From: Pseudomonas pergaminensis
GTDB lineage: Bacteria; Pseudomonadota; Gammaproteobacteria; Pseudomonadales; Pseudomonadaceae
Assembly (NCBI RefSeq): GCF_024112395.2
Contig: NZ_CP078013.2
Coordinates: forward strand, 310,001 to 374,000
Length of the DNA: 64,000 bases
Reading direction: 5' to 3'
Shown: in pieces, positions 36,131-45,125 of the stretch
Layout: the number at the start of each line of letters is the position of its first letter
How positions within the stretch are numbered: position 1 is the stretch's first letter
Made by a program: the position numbers and the translations under genes
The notes under the pieces: generated by a model
Told to the model about the DNA's origin: nothing
Seen by the model: only the letters and a program-made list of their open reading frames with translations
The model's database searches: none

Positions 36131-37066
36131 ATGAGCTTTACCGATGGCCTTCTCGTGCTGCTTGGCAAGGATGTCAGCCGTGACGTCCAGGGATTGAATG
36201 CGCGCTTGCATTTTTTTGGCAGCATCCCTGTGGATGACGGCACCCCGTTCCCCCCGCAAACACCCAGTGCAAGTGCGCAGTCCCAGCCGGTGGATAAGGC
36301 GTTGCGGCGTCCGTGTGTGGTGGCGTTGGTGTCGGTTAATGGTGGAGTGGGGCGCAGTACCCTGGCCACAGCGTTGAGCAGCGGCCTGCAGCGTCTGGGC
36401 GAGTCGGTGGTCGCCATCGATCTGGACCCACAGAACGCCCTGCGGATGCACTTCGGAGTCAGCCCGAGTTCGCCGGGTATCGGCCCGACCAGCCTACGCA
36501 ATGCGCATTGGGACACGCTCCAACAACCCGGCTTTGTCGGCAGTCGCGTGATTACCTTTGGCGACACCGACCTGCGCCAGCAGGATGACCTGCAACGCTG
36601 GCTCAAGCATGAGCCGGACTGGCTGGCGCAACGCCTGGCCGCCTTGGACCTGAGCGCCCGTCATACCGTGATCATCGACACCCCTGCCGGTAACAACGTC
36701 TATTTCCATCAAGCCTTGAGCGTGGCCGATGTGGTGTTGGTGATCGCCCAGGCCGATGCCGCCTCCCTGGGCACCCTGGACCAGCTTGACGGGCTGCTGG
36801 CGCCGCACCTTGAGCGCGAGCATCCACCCCACGTTCATTTTGTGCTCAACCAACTGGATGAAGACAATGCCTTCAGCCTGGATATGGTCGAGGCGTTCAA
36901 GCAGCGCCTGGGCGCTAAAGAACCACTGGAAGTGCACCGCGACATGGCGATCAGCGAGGCATTGGCGTTTGGCGCCGACCCCTTGGACAGCCAGGAATTG
37001 ACCTTGGCCGGAGACGATATCAATGAGCTTTGCCGCCTGTTGATCGCACGCAGAAAACACCTATAA
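36131..37066 (+). CDS. wssJ: WssJ: second MinD/BcsQ-like ATPase of the operon
   Basis: 311 residues, clearly paralogous to WssA: VSVNGGVGRST, AIDLDPQNALRMHFGV, SPGIGPTSLRNAHWDTLQQPGFVGSR and VIIDTPAGNNVYFHQAL align with WssA motif by motif. The P-loop lacks both Lys of the MinD motif (NGGVGR), so ATP hydrolysis may be weak or absent. The N-terminal ~65 residues differ from WssA and lack the BcsP-like motif. In SBW25 wssJ likewise closes the operon and is not needed for cellulose production. GAGGAATT precedes the ATG. Confidence 0.92.
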   Translation: MSFTDGLLVLLGKDVSRDVQGLNARLHFFGSIPVDDGTPFPPQTPSASAQSQPVDKALRRPCVVALVSVNGGVGRSTLATALSSGLQRLGESVVAIDLDPQNALRMHFGVSPSSPGIGPTSLRNAHWDTLQQPGFVGSRVITFGDTDLRQQDDLQRWLKHEPDWLAQRLAALDLSARHTVIIDTPAGNNVYFHQALSVADVVLVIAQADAASLGTLDQLDGLLAPHLEREHPPHVHFVLNQLDEDNAFSLDMVEAFKQRLGAKEPLEVHRDMAISEALAFGADPLDSQELTLAGDDINELCRLLIARRKHL

Positions 37067-37225
37067 ATCGCGCTTTATACGGTTAACGCCAGATGCTTAT
37101 GCACAATCGGTTGGATGTCGGTGTCATCAAACAGCCCTTTTGTGGAGGCGTTCTCATCACACCGCAACTGCCTGTTTTACGTGCGTTTTATTTTGTGAAC
37201 AAAAAATGACCAGCCTGGCTTTTGC

Positions 37226-37248
37226 CCTGTAGCGTAGATGGCTACAGG
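37226..37248. other. Stem-loop downstream of wssJ
   Basis: CCTGTAGC (37226-37233) and GCTACAGG (37241-37248) form an 8-bp stem with a 7-base loop, without a T-tract. It lies between wssJ and the convergent methyltransferase gene; its role in termination is uncertain. Confidence 0.35.
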
Positions 37249-37307
37249 CTCCGTAAAGAATCCATCAACAGAGTTATCCACAGGCTGCACGGCGACAATT
37301 TTGCCTC

Positions 37308-38495
37308 TTAATCGCGCTCGGCAAGCACCATCAGGTTGCGCGGCGTCAATGCGGGTTCGCAGAAGGTGCCTACGTCGACCTTGTAGCCGTTTTCGCCAAG
37401 AAATAGCGCCCGATCCAGCACCAGCCATACCTCCAGCGGGCGCCGAAACAGACCACGCAGCAATTCCAGGTTCCTGACCTCGGCCAGGCGATGCCAGCCG
37501 TGTGCTTCCAGGGCCGCCCAATCCTGTTCACCTGTGGATAAGCCTTTGAGGCTTGCCAGCTCCCGGCAGTAGTCCGCGAAGGGTTTGTCGAGCCAACCGG
37601 CCGGCAGGGAGGGTGTTGGCAGGTACTCGTCCAGACCGCGCAGTTCACGTTGCAGCTGATCGAAACCCAGGCGCCGCGCCATGGACATGTCCCGCCGCCA
37701 GCGCACGCGTTTGCCGGCGGTGACGGTTTCGCTCAGCGGCAGGCCGAGGTCATCCAGCGACAGTTGCAGGTGTGAGGCACGGCCTGCGTGGGACAGTGGC
37801 TGGTAGATGTCGGCATGGATGCGGTTGTAGCAGCAGGGCGCCAGGGCCAGTTGTTTGCAGCCGGCCGCACTGGCCAGTCGCAGCAGGCGCACATGCAGGT
37901 CGCCGCAGGCGTGCAGGGCGACGGGCGTGTGTTCAGGGTCAATCTCAACGTGCGTCATGACGTCTTGCAGGCGATGGGTAACGGCCAAACGGTGGTGGTC
38001 GCTCAAGGCCTGGCCTGCAGCGATCAACGCCGGGTCATACTCCAGGCACGTCAGGGCCTGATCGTCTTGTAGCAGGCGGCGACCCAGGTGGCCCTTGCCC
38101 GCGCACCAGTCCAGCCAATGCGTGGGCGTCTGCGCAAACTGCAGTGCAGCGCCAAAGGCTTCTATCTGTTCCCATTTGCGACCCGGCACATCGACGTTCA
38201 AGCGATGGCGAGCGGTGGGCAGCGGATGCGTCGCTAACTTATCCACAGCACTGAGCTGACGAGCCTGCGCAGCGAGCTGTGGAAAAGGCGCCGGTGCCGG
38301 CAGGTCGTGAGGATGGTTGTGACTGGCTTCGGCATCGTCCAACGAGCGTTGGCGCAGCCACTGGGCGAGTGCGGGGTGCTGGGTTTCCCACGGCAAGTGC
38401 AGATGAGTAAAGGGCCGTGGTTTCCACAGCCCTTGGTGCTCGATCAGAAACGCATCCAGCGCCTGGAAGCGTGCTTCAACGTCCTTGGCAGGCAT
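37308..38495 (-). CDS. SAM-dependent methyltransferase
   Basis: 395 residues. The methyltransferase motif I is LDWCAGKGHLGRRLL (around residue 145), followed by CLEYDPALIAAG as motif II and ALHACGDLHVRLLRLA plus LAPCCYN as motif IV-like blocks. These are typical of the GSTCD-like class of methyltransferases whose substrate is not established. The start overlaps the end of the upstream permease gene by 20 bases, so it is probably co-transcribed with the ABC transporter although no functional link is evident. Confidence 0.85.
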   Translation of the reverse strand: MPAKDVEARFQALDAFLIEHQGLWKPRPFTHLHLPWETQHPALAQWLRQRSLDDAEASHNHPHDLPAPAPFPQLAAQARQLSAVDKLATHPLPTARHRLNVDVPGRKWEQIEAFGAALQFAQTPTHWLDWCAGKGHLGRRLLQDDQALTCLEYDPALIAAGQALSDHHRLAVTHRLQDVMTHVEIDPEHTPVALHACGDLHVRLLRLASAAGCKQLALAPCCYNRIHADIYQPLSHAGRASHLQLSLDDLGLPLSETVTAGKRVRWRRDMSMARRLGFDQLQRELRGLDEYLPTPSLPAGWLDKPFADYCRELASLKGLSTGEQDWAALEAHGWHRLAEVRNLELLRGLFRRPLEVWLVLDRALFLGENGYKVDVGTFCEPALTPRNLMVLAERD

Positions 38496-39207
38496 CGACG
38501 CGTAGCCAGCGTTCCAGCAGTTTGAAGCCGCGTACCAGCAGGTACGCCATTAACAGGTAGAACAGGCCGGCGGCGAAGAAGATCTCCACCGGCAAATAGG
38601 TACGGGCAATGATGGTCCGCGCCATGCCGGTCAATTCCAGCAGGGTGACGGTACTGGCCAGGGCGCTGGCCTTGAGCATCAGGATCACTTCGTTGCTGTA
38701 CGCCGGCAGGCCGATGCGCGAGGCGCGCGGCAGGATGATGTAGAACAGCGTCTTGGGCTTGGACATGCCCAGTGCGCGCGCCGCCTCAATCTCGCCCGGC
38801 GGAATGGCCTGGATCGCGCCGCGCAGGATCTCGGCGATGTAGGCGGCGGTGTGCAGGGTCATGGTGGCAGTGGCGCACCAGAACGGATCGCGCAAGTAGG
38901 GCCACATGAAACTCCCGCGCACCGAGTCGAACTGCGCCAGGCCGTAATAGACCAGGAACAACTGCACCAGCAGTGGCGTACCACGAAAGAAGAAAATGTA
39001 GGCATAAGGCACAGCACTGATATACCAGCGCCGTGAAGAGCGGGCGATACCCAGCGGGATTGCCAGCAGCAGGCCGGCGATCACTGCAATGGCTACCAGC
39101 TCCAGGGTCAGGGTGGCGCCCTGCGCCAATTTGGGCAGCCACTTGATGATCACGGCCCAGTTCAGGCCCAGATCGAAATGCGCCAGCCAGCTGTAGTCGC
39201 CGCTCAT
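38476..39207 (-). CDS. hisM: Basic amino acid ABC transporter permease (HisM-like)
   Basis: 243 residues from the ATG at 39207. It has about five transmembrane helices and the permease EAA motif (EIEAARALGMSKPKTLFYIILPRA). It pairs with the HisQ-like permease to form the channel for lysine, arginine, ornithine or histidine. The ATG overlaps the stop of the previous gene by four bases; a long upstream extension in the same frame is only the antisense reading of that gene. Confidence 0.93.
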   Translation of the reverse strand: MSGDYSWLAHFDLGLNWAVIIKWLPKLAQGATLTLELVAIAVIAGLLLAIPLGIARSSRRWYISAVPYAYIFFFRGTPLLVQLFLVYYGLAQFDSVRGSFMWPYLRDPFWCATATMTLHTAAYIAEILRGAIQAIPPGEIEAARALGMSKPKTLFYIILPRASRIGLPAYSNEVILMLKASALASTVTLLELTGMARTIIARTYLPVEIFFAAGLFYLLMAYLLVRGFKLLERWLRVDACQGR

Positions 39208-39899
39208 TGGGTGCTCCTCGCAAAGCCGCGGGCGGCGCGTTTTTCCAGGAAGTGCATGCCGGTCATGGCCAGTACGGTCAGGCCCAGGTACATGAAGGCG
39301 GCGACCATGAAGAAGGTGAAAGGCTGCTTGGTGACGGTCACGCCGATCTGCGCATGGCGCATGATTTCTTCCAGGCCGATCACCGATACCAGCGCGGTGT
39401 CTTTCATCAGGATCATGAACAGGTTGCCCAGGCCGGGCAGGGCGATGCGCCACATCTGCGGCATGATCAGCCGGGTGAAGATCCGGAACTTCGACAGCCC
39501 CAGCGCGACACCGGCTTCGCGGTGGCCCTTGGGAATGGCGAGGATCGCGCCACGGAACACTTCCGTCGCATAGGCGCCAAAGCACAGGCCCAGGGCGATC
39601 ACACCGGCGGCAAAGGCGCTGAGGGAAAGGTCGGGGTCGCCGAAGAACTCACCGAGGGCACGCATCAGGTTGACCGTGCCGAAATAAATCAGCAGCACCC
39701 ACAGCAATTCGGGAATGCCACGAACGATAGTCGAGTAAGCACCGCCCACCCATTGCAGCGGCTTGTACGGCGAAGTCTTGGCCAGGGCCCCGGCAAGGCC
39801 GAGCACCAGCCCCAGGCACAGGGCCGTGAGCGCCAGTTTGACGGTCATCAGCGCGCCAGCGGCAAGCGCCGGGCCGAATCCGTAGAGATCGAAATTCAT
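39204..39899 (-). CDS. hisQ: Basic amino acid ABC transporter permease (HisQ-like)
   Basis: 231 residues from the ATG at 39899 (MNFDLYGFGPALAAG, the usual N-terminus). It has five transmembrane helices and the EAA loop HREAGVALGLSKFRIFTRLIMPQ. It is partner of the HisM-like protein. The 5' spacing from the binding-protein gene is 74 bases with no terminator. A longer start at 39929 is possible but adds unconserved residues. Confidence 0.92.
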   Translation of the reverse strand: MNFDLYGFGPALAAGALMTVKLALTALCLGLVLGLAGALAKTSPYKPLQWVGGAYSTIVRGIPELLWVLLIYFGTVNLMRALGEFFGDPDLSLSAFAAGVIALGLCFGAYATEVFRGAILAIPKGHREAGVALGLSKFRIFTRLIMPQMWRIALPGLGNLFMILMKDTALVSVIGLEEIMRHAQIGVTVTKQPFTFFMVAAFMYLGLTVLAMTGMHFLEKRAARGFARSTQ

Positions 39900-39973
39900 G
39901 GTGTTTTCATATCGCGGCAGGCATTGCAAAAAGCCGACGCGCTCAACTGAGCGCGCCGGGCATACCGTTCAGA

Positions 39974-40726
39974 TCATTCGATGCTGAAAGGGAAGTACTT
40001 GTCGTTGATCTTCTTGTAGGTGCCGTCTGCCTTGATCTCTGCCAGGGCTTTGTTCAGGCGCTCGCGCAGTGGGTCGCCCTTGCGTACGGCGATACCGATC
40101 TTGTCGCTCTCTACAACCGGATCGCCCTTGAACTCGTAGGCGGAACCGTCTTTGCTCTTAAGCCATTCGTACTGCACGTACTTGTCGGCGAGGATGCCGT
40201 CCAAGCGACCGGACGTCAGGTCGAGGTAGGCGTTTTCCTGGGTGTCGTACAGCTTGGCTTCGGTATCCGGCAGCTTGTCTTCCAGGTAAGTACCGGCCAA
40301 CGTCGCGCGTTGTGCACCGATGACTTTGCCTTTGAGGTAAGCGGCGTCGGTCTTGAAGTCGGCGGTGGCTTTAGGCGCGATGAATTGCAGCTTGTTGGAG
40401 TAGTACGGGTCAGTGAAGTCGACGGCCTGCTTGCGCTCGTCGGTGATCGACAGCGAGGACACCAGGAAGTCGAACTTCTTGGCATTCAGGGCCGGGATGA
40501 TGCCGTCCCAGTCGGACACATACACTTCGCACTTCTCGACCTTCATCTTGGCGCACAGGGCGTCGCCGATATCTTTGTCGAAGCCGACGACGTTGCCGCT
40601 GGCGTCTTTATTGTTGAACGGCGGGTAAGCCGCTTCGATCCCCATTTTCAAGGTTTCTGCCATGGCCGTGGCGCTGAACGCCATCGAGACGGCCGCGGCC
40701 AGAAGGAATTTTTTATAGTTCTGCAT
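39974..40726 (-). CDS. Periplasmic basic amino acid binding protein (ArgT/HisJ-like)
   Basis: 250 residues: a signal peptide (MQNYKKFLLAAAVSMAFSATAMA), then a type II solute-binding fold beginning TLKMGIEAAYPPFNNKDASGNVVGFD. SSLSITDERKQAVDFTDPYY and RLDGILADKY are family blocks. The Asp in WDGIIPALNAKKFDF and the acidic pocket residues fit binding of lysine, arginine, ornithine or histidine. It delivers substrate to the HisQM-P complex. It starts 13 bases after the ATPase gene. Confidence 0.93.
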   Translation of the reverse strand: MQNYKKFLLAAAVSMAFSATAMAETLKMGIEAAYPPFNNKDASGNVVGFDKDIGDALCAKMKVEKCEVYVSDWDGIIPALNAKKFDFLVSSLSITDERKQAVDFTDPYYSNKLQFIAPKATADFKTDAAYLKGKVIGAQRATLAGTYLEDKLPDTEAKLYDTQENAYLDLTSGRLDGILADKYVQYEWLKSKDGSAYEFKGDPVVESDKIGIAVRKGDPLRERLNKALAEIKADGTYKKINDKYFPFSIE

Positions 40727-40739
40727 GCATGTTGCTCCG

Positions 40740-41513
40740 TTAGCGGTTGCTGGACATGAATTGTTTGCAGCGCGCCGAAAGCGGGTTTTCAAACACCTGC
40801 TGTGGCGATCCTTGCTCTTCGACCAGGCCCTGGTGCAGGAACACCACTTCACTGGACACCTGGCGGGCGAAGCCCATTTCATGGGTGACCAGCAGCATGG
40901 TGCGGCCTTCTTCGGCCAGCGCGCGGATCACATTAAGTACTTCCTGAACCATTTCCGGGTCAAGGGCCGAAGTCGGCTCGTCGAACAGGATGACTTTAGG
41001 CTGCATCGCCAGGGTGCGCGCAATGGCCGCCCGTTGTTGCTGGCCGCCGGACAATTGCGCGGGGTAGGCGTGGCGCTTGTCGGCGATGCCGACCTTGTCC
41101 AGCAGGGCTTCGGCGACTTCGATGGCCTCGGCCTTGCTCTGGCCGAGCACACGGCGAGGAGCCTCGATGATGTTGTCGAGGATGCTCATGTGCGGCCACA
41201 GGTTAAAGTTTTGAAACACAAAACCGATTTCGCTGCGCAGGCGGTTGATCTGCTTGCCGTCGGCGGCCATCAGCTCGCCATTTTTCGCAGCCTTGAGCTT
41301 GAGTTCTTCGCCGGCCACCAGGATCTGGCCCTGGTGCGGGTTTTCCAGCAGGTTGATGCAGCGCAGGAAGGTGGACTTGCCGGAACCGGAGGAACCCAGG
41401 ATCGAGATCACATCGCCGTCGCGAGCGGTCAGCGAGATACCTTTGAGTACCTCCAGCTCACCATAGCGTTTATGCAAGTTGCGGATTTCAAGCGCGGGCG
41501 CGGCCTCGGCCAT
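40740..41513 (-). CDS. hisP: Basic amino acid ABC transporter ATPase (HisP-like)
   Basis: 257 residues with Walker [11 protein letters not shown]-loop FQNFNLWPH, signature LSGGQQQR, Walker [15 protein letters not shown] and the switch His in LLVTHEMGF. It powers the importer whose other subunits follow. It is the first gene of the minus-strand operon; its promoter must lie in 41514-41900, where I found no convincing hexamers. Confidence 0.94.
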   Translation of the reverse strand: MAEAAPALEIRNLHKRYGELEVLKGISLTARDGDVISILGSSGSGKSTFLRCINLLENPHQGQILVAGEELKLKAAKNGELMAADGKQINRLRSEIGFVFQNFNLWPHMSILDNIIEAPRRVLGQSKAEAIEVAEALLDKVGIADKRHAYPAQLSGGQQQRAAIARTLAMQPKVILFDEPTSALDPEMVQEVLNVIRALAEEGRTMLLVTHEMGFARQVSSEVVFLHQGLVEEQGSPQQVFENPLSARCKQFMSSNR

Positions 41514-42068
41514 GTGGGGTCCTCATTGTGTTCGTTGCGATCGTCGCTGTTGGGCCGCCTTCCTGGCGAGGCGCCAAGCTAGCATAGCGTCTTGACGGCA
41601 GCCAACAGCGTGGCGGGCGGTAATCAGGTGGTGTGCGGCAGGGTGTCGCATCGGCACAGCAGCGTGTCGCGCCATCAACAACCGAACAGCCGTTTGAACC
41701 CGAAATACCACAGGCTTCGCGTAAAAAAGGGCGCGATGGTGCCAGCTTTGGCCGGGTGTTGGAAGGGTTAACCGGGCAAACGGTGCATATCAGCCCTTTT
41801 GTGGGGCGTCACGTACTTTTTGTGTGTGTTTATGGTGCGTTTGTTCGTCGTATATGTGGGTCGCACGGTAACGCTATAGCGGAATGCCATTGTTCTCAAT
41901 GACTTGCGACGGTTGTTGAATCGTCCTACAACCCGCGTCAATCGCGGCTCTGTAACATTTTGGCGCAAATCTTGCGTAAAAAATAAAGAACGCCCTGTTG
42001 GTTTCTTTTCACGAGAAAGATCCCGGGCCGGGCCGACCGTTTTCGCAATTCCTCGCAAAGGTGTGTCA
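41514..42068. other. 555-base divergent region between the ABC operon and gabP
   Basis: No supported ORF. It contains a sigma-54-like promoter for gabP (41960-41976) and an inverted repeat GGTTGT/ACAACC (41911-41916 and 41928-41933). The promoter of the minus-strand ABC operon was not identified. Confidence 0.6.
41960..41976 (+). promoter_or_regulatory. Sigma-54-like promoter upstream of gabP
   Basis: TTGGCGCAAATCTTGCG matches the consensus YTGGCACG-N4-TTGCW, with the GG (-24) and GC (-12) pairs separated by exactly 10 bases. It lies about 93 bases upstream of the gabP ATG. Nitrogen-controlled expression fits a GABA transporter. Confidence 0.6.
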
Positions 42069-43460
42069 ATGAGTAGTACGCAAAGCTCCAATGACCTCGA
42101 ACAGGGGCTCAAACCGCGTCACGTCACCATGCTGTCGATTGCCGGCGTCATCGGTGCCGGTTTGTTTGTCGGCTCCGGCCACGCGATTGCTGCCGCCGGC
42201 CCGGCTGTACTGCTGGCGTACGCCGCGGCGGGTACGCTGGTGGTATTGGTGATGCGCATGCTGGCCGAAATGGCCGTGGCGTCGCCGGACACCGGTTCGT
42301 TCTCTACTTATGCCGACCGCGCCATCGGTCACTGGGCCGGGTTTACCATCGGTTGGTTGTACTGGTGGTTCTGGGTGCTGGTGATTCCGCTGGAGGCCAA
42401 CGCTGCCGCGACTATCCTGCACGCCTGGTTCCCGGATGTGGCCATCTGGGCCTTCACCCTGATCATCACCTTGCTGCTGACAGCAACCAACCTGTTCAGC
42501 GTGAAGAACTACGGCGAATTCGAGTTCTGGTTTGCGTTGATCAAGGTCGTGGCGATCGTGGGCTTTGTGATCCTGGGCCTGGCCGCGATTTTTGGCTTCC
42601 TGCCGACCAGCCAGGTCAGCGGTGTTTCCCATCTGTTCGACACCCAAGGCTTTATGCCAAACGGCATGGGTGCAGTCCTTGCGGCGATCCTGACCACCAT
42701 GTTCTCGTTCATGGGCACCGAGATCGTCACCATTGCCGCCGCTGAATCGAAGAACCCAGGCCAGCAAATCACCAAGGCCACCAACTCGGTGATCTGGCGG
42801 ATTGGTTTGTTCTACCTGCTGTCGATCTTCATCGTGGTGTCCCTGGTGCCGTGGAATGACCCGACCCTGGCGGCCGTGGGTTCCTACCAGACTGTGCTTG
42901 AGCGCATGGGCATCCCGAACGCCAAGCTGATCGTCGACCTGGTGGTACTGGTCGCCGTGACCAGTTGCTTGAACTCGGCGCTGTATACCGCTTCGCGCAT
43001 GCTGTTCTCCCTGGGCCGTCGCGGTGACGCACCGGCCGTGGCCAAGCGCACCAACAAGAGCGGCACGCCTTACTGGGCGGTATTGTTGTCCACCGGCGCA
43101 GCGTTCCTGGCGGTGTTCGCCAACTACGTGGCCCCGGCTGCGGTATTTGAATTCCTGCTGGCCAGCTCCGGCGCCATCGCATTGCTGGTGTACCTGGTGA
43201 TCGCCGTGTCGCAACTGCGCATGCGCCAGAAACGCACGGCGGCGGGCGAGAAGATTGTCTTCAAGATGTGGCTGTTCCCAGGCCTGACCTACGCGGTGAT
43301 GGTGTTCATCGTCGGTACGCTGACCATCATGCTGTTCCAGGAAGCGCACCGGGTCGAGATCATCGCGACCGGTGTGCTGAGCGTGCTGGTGGTGGCGGCG
43401 GGGTTGTTTGTGTCCAGCCGGCGCAAGGCGCAGAGAGCGGGTGCAGCCGTACTGAACTGA
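42069..43460 (+). CDS. gabP: GABA permease
   Basis: 463 residues of the APC amino acid transporter family with about twelve transmembrane segments. The start SIAGVIGAGLFVGSGHAIAAAGPAVLLAYAAAG is the conserved first helix region. EMAVASPDTGSFSTYADRAIGHWAGF and the ESKNP block are also family features and strongly resemble GabP. It takes up 4-aminobutyrate for use as carbon and nitrogen source. AAGGTG (42057-42062) is 6 bases before the ATG; the frame upstream of 42069 is not conserved. Confidence 0.9.
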   Translation: MSSTQSSNDLEQGLKPRHVTMLSIAGVIGAGLFVGSGHAIAAAGPAVLLAYAAAGTLVVLVMRMLAEMAVASPDTGSFSTYADRAIGHWAGFTIGWLYWWFWVLVIPLEANAAATILHAWFPDVAIWAFTLIITLLLTATNLFSVKNYGEFEFWFALIKVVAIVGFVILGLAAIFGFLPTSQVSGVSHLFDTQGFMPNGMGAVLAAILTTMFSFMGTEIVTIAAAESKNPGQQITKATNSVIWRIGLFYLLSIFIVVSLVPWNDPTLAAVGSYQTVLERMGIPNAKLIVDLVVLVAVTSCLNSALYTASRMLFSLGRRGDAPAVAKRTNKSGTPYWAVLLSTGAAFLAVFANYVAPAAVFEFLLASSGAIALLVYLVIAVSQLRMRQKRTAAGEKIVFKMWLFPGLTYAVMVFIVGTLTIMLFQEAHRVEIIATGVLSVLVVAAGLFVSSRRKAQRAGAAVLN

Positions 43461-43475
43461 CGGCGTGCGGTAAAG

Positions 43476-43569
43476 AATGTGGGAGCGGGCTTGCTCGCGA
43501 AAGCGGTGTATCAGTGGATGAATCTGTTAACTGACACTCCGCATTCGCGAGCAAGCCCGCTCCCACATT
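43476..43569. repeat. REPIN (inverted REP pair), GCGGGCTTGCTCGC type
   Basis: AATGTGGGAGCGGGCTTGCT... (43476-43501) is repeated in perfect inverse at 43544-43569 around a 42-base core. Each arm forms its own small hairpin, and the whole is a long palindrome. This is the extragenic REP doublet form spread in P. fluorescens genomes by RAYT transposases. It lies at the 3' end of gabP. Confidence 0.88.
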
Positions 43570-43579
43570 TGGTTCTGCG

Positions 43580-43993
43580 TCAGGCTTGCGAACTGGTCAA
43601 CGCTTGGGAGGCCGCAACGTAATCCGCCTGGAATTGCGGCGACTCGATCCACGCCAGTGCGGCGGCTTCATCGTCGGTGTCCGTGGCCCACTGCCGGTAC
43701 TCGATCAATGCCGCAAGAATGAAGTCGGTGGCTTCCTCTTCGCCTTCCTGCTCAAGCACCAGTGCCAGCAAGGGATGGGCCAGGAATACGGCGCACAGCG
43801 CCTGCTGGCTGGTCTCGCCTGCGGTGCGCATCTCTACAAACAGCTCAGTCAAATCCACTGACTCCAGGTCGATGCGGCTGTCATCACCCGCAAACGCATC
43901 CGGCTTGGTCGCGACGGCGCGCTGGGTACGGTTTTGCTTGGCCTTGGCCTTTGCCCGGTGGGCGCGTTTTTGCTGCTTGTTCGGCGAGGCCAT
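43580..43993 (-). CDS. Hypothetical protein with basic N-terminus
   Basis: 137 residues. The first ~30 are very basic (QQKRAHRAKAKAKQNRTQRA), followed by an acidic helical region with LTELFVEMRTAGETSQQALCAVFLAHPLLALVLEQEGEEEATDF. No signal peptide or transmembrane segment is seen. I do not recognise a family. The basic tail might bind nucleic acid. It is separated from the downstream-transcribed hydrolase gene by four bases and is therefore probably its operon partner. Confidence 0.7.
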   Translation of the reverse strand: MASPNKQQKRAHRAKAKAKQNRTQRAVATKPDAFAGDDSRIDLESVDLTELFVEMRTAGETSQQALCAVFLAHPLLALVLEQEGEEEATDFILAALIEYRQWATDTDDEAAALAWIESPQFQADYVAASQALTSSQA

Positions 43994-43997
43994 GGGC

Positions 43998-44951
43998 TCA
44001 ACGTCCTAGGGTTCTGGGTCTGAGTGGAGTATTGAAGCGCAGGTTGGGGGAAATCCCAAGGGTATCTGCAGTTGATGGGTCGTTTTGAAGCCACGCCAAC
44101 GCAATCGGCCACAGCCGGTCCTGATACTCGCTGCGAAAAAATGCGAAATGTCCGACTTCCTTTTCGCCTATGTCTTCAGGCGCGATGCGCAGGTGAGTGC
44201 ACTCACTGCTGTCGAAGTAACCCAGTAGTCGTTCAATGGCAGCTACGGTTCCGAAGGGATCATCGGTGATGCTGATCGCCAGTATCTGCGCCTTCACGCG
44301 GCTGAATGGCAGTTCGCCCAGGTCTCGCCCGCTGGGTCGCGTTTCATACCTGGGCGACGGCGTGCTCCAGTCTCGCACCACGCCCGCGGGTGTGTCTTCC
44401 AGCCAGCCCAGGCGCTTGCCGGGGAAGTGCCCGCACAGCGCTGTCACCAGCGGCATCGCTACATGCCACTTGGCGAACATCCGCCAACGCACGCTCGCCG
44501 CATAGTCGCGCCAGTACGCAAACTGAGCGCCCACGGTCACCATCCGCCGGATCACCGCACCCGACGCCCCGAGCCCGGCCGCGCAGCCACCGAAGCTGTG
44601 GCCAACGACATCAATCGGCTGTCCTGGAAATTCCCGCTGTGCTCGCTGCAACATCGCCTCGAAATCCAATACACCCCAGTCCGACCACGAGGCTTTGAAG
44701 CCGCGCAGCGAGCCACTGCGGGATTCGCCGATGCCACGGTAGTCGTAGGTGATGACGTCGAAGCCGTTGGCGAACAGGTAATCGGCGAAGCGGGAGTAGT
44801 GACGGCAGCGCACGGAGGTGGCGGCATTGATGATGACGACCGGACGTTCAAGGTCGGTGCGCGGGTGGCGCCAGGTAAAGCCGCCCAGCATGTAGCCGTC
44901 GGCGGCAGGCTCGTGGAAAGCGTCCAGGGTGGGGCGGGTTGGAAGGTTCAT
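43998..44951 (-). CDS. Alpha/beta-hydrolase
   Basis: 317 residues. The nucleophile elbow GHSFGG (around residue 116), an oxyanion loop near INAATSVRCRHY and a late acidic/His region (EVGHFAFF) fit an alpha/beta-hydrolase with Ser-Asp-His triad. YDYRGIGESRSGSLRGF places it close to the serine aminopeptidase S33/predicted lipase groups. No signal peptide is visible, so it is probably cytoplasmic. Substrate is unknown. Confidence 0.88.
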   Translation of the reverse strand: MNLPTRPTLDAFHEPAADGYMLGGFTWRHPRTDLERPVVIINAATSVRCRHYSRFADYLFANGFDVITYDYRGIGESRSGSLRGFKASWSDWGVLDFEAMLQRAQREFPGQPIDVVGHSFGGCAAGLGASGAVIRRMVTVGAQFAYWRDYAASVRWRMFAKWHVAMPLVTALCGHFPGKRLGWLEDTPAGVVRDWSTPSPRYETRPSGRDLGELPFSRVKAQILAISITDDPFGTVAAIERLLGYFDSSECTHLRIAPEDIGEKEVGHFAFFRSEYQDRLWPIALAWLQNDPSTADTLGISPNLRFNTPLRPRTLGR

Positions 44952-45125
44952 AGGGCTATTGGGTCCTTGCGCCTCAAGTGAGGGAGTGCAGGCTCGCGCG
45001 CTTTTTTATAAGGCGTCGAACTTAACAAATTTCGCGCATCGTGATTGCGCAGATTGTCAGGGTGCTCGACCTTGCCGCCCTGGGTGCTTAGGCTGTCGGC
45101 CTTATGATCCATCCGAGCCAGCCTT

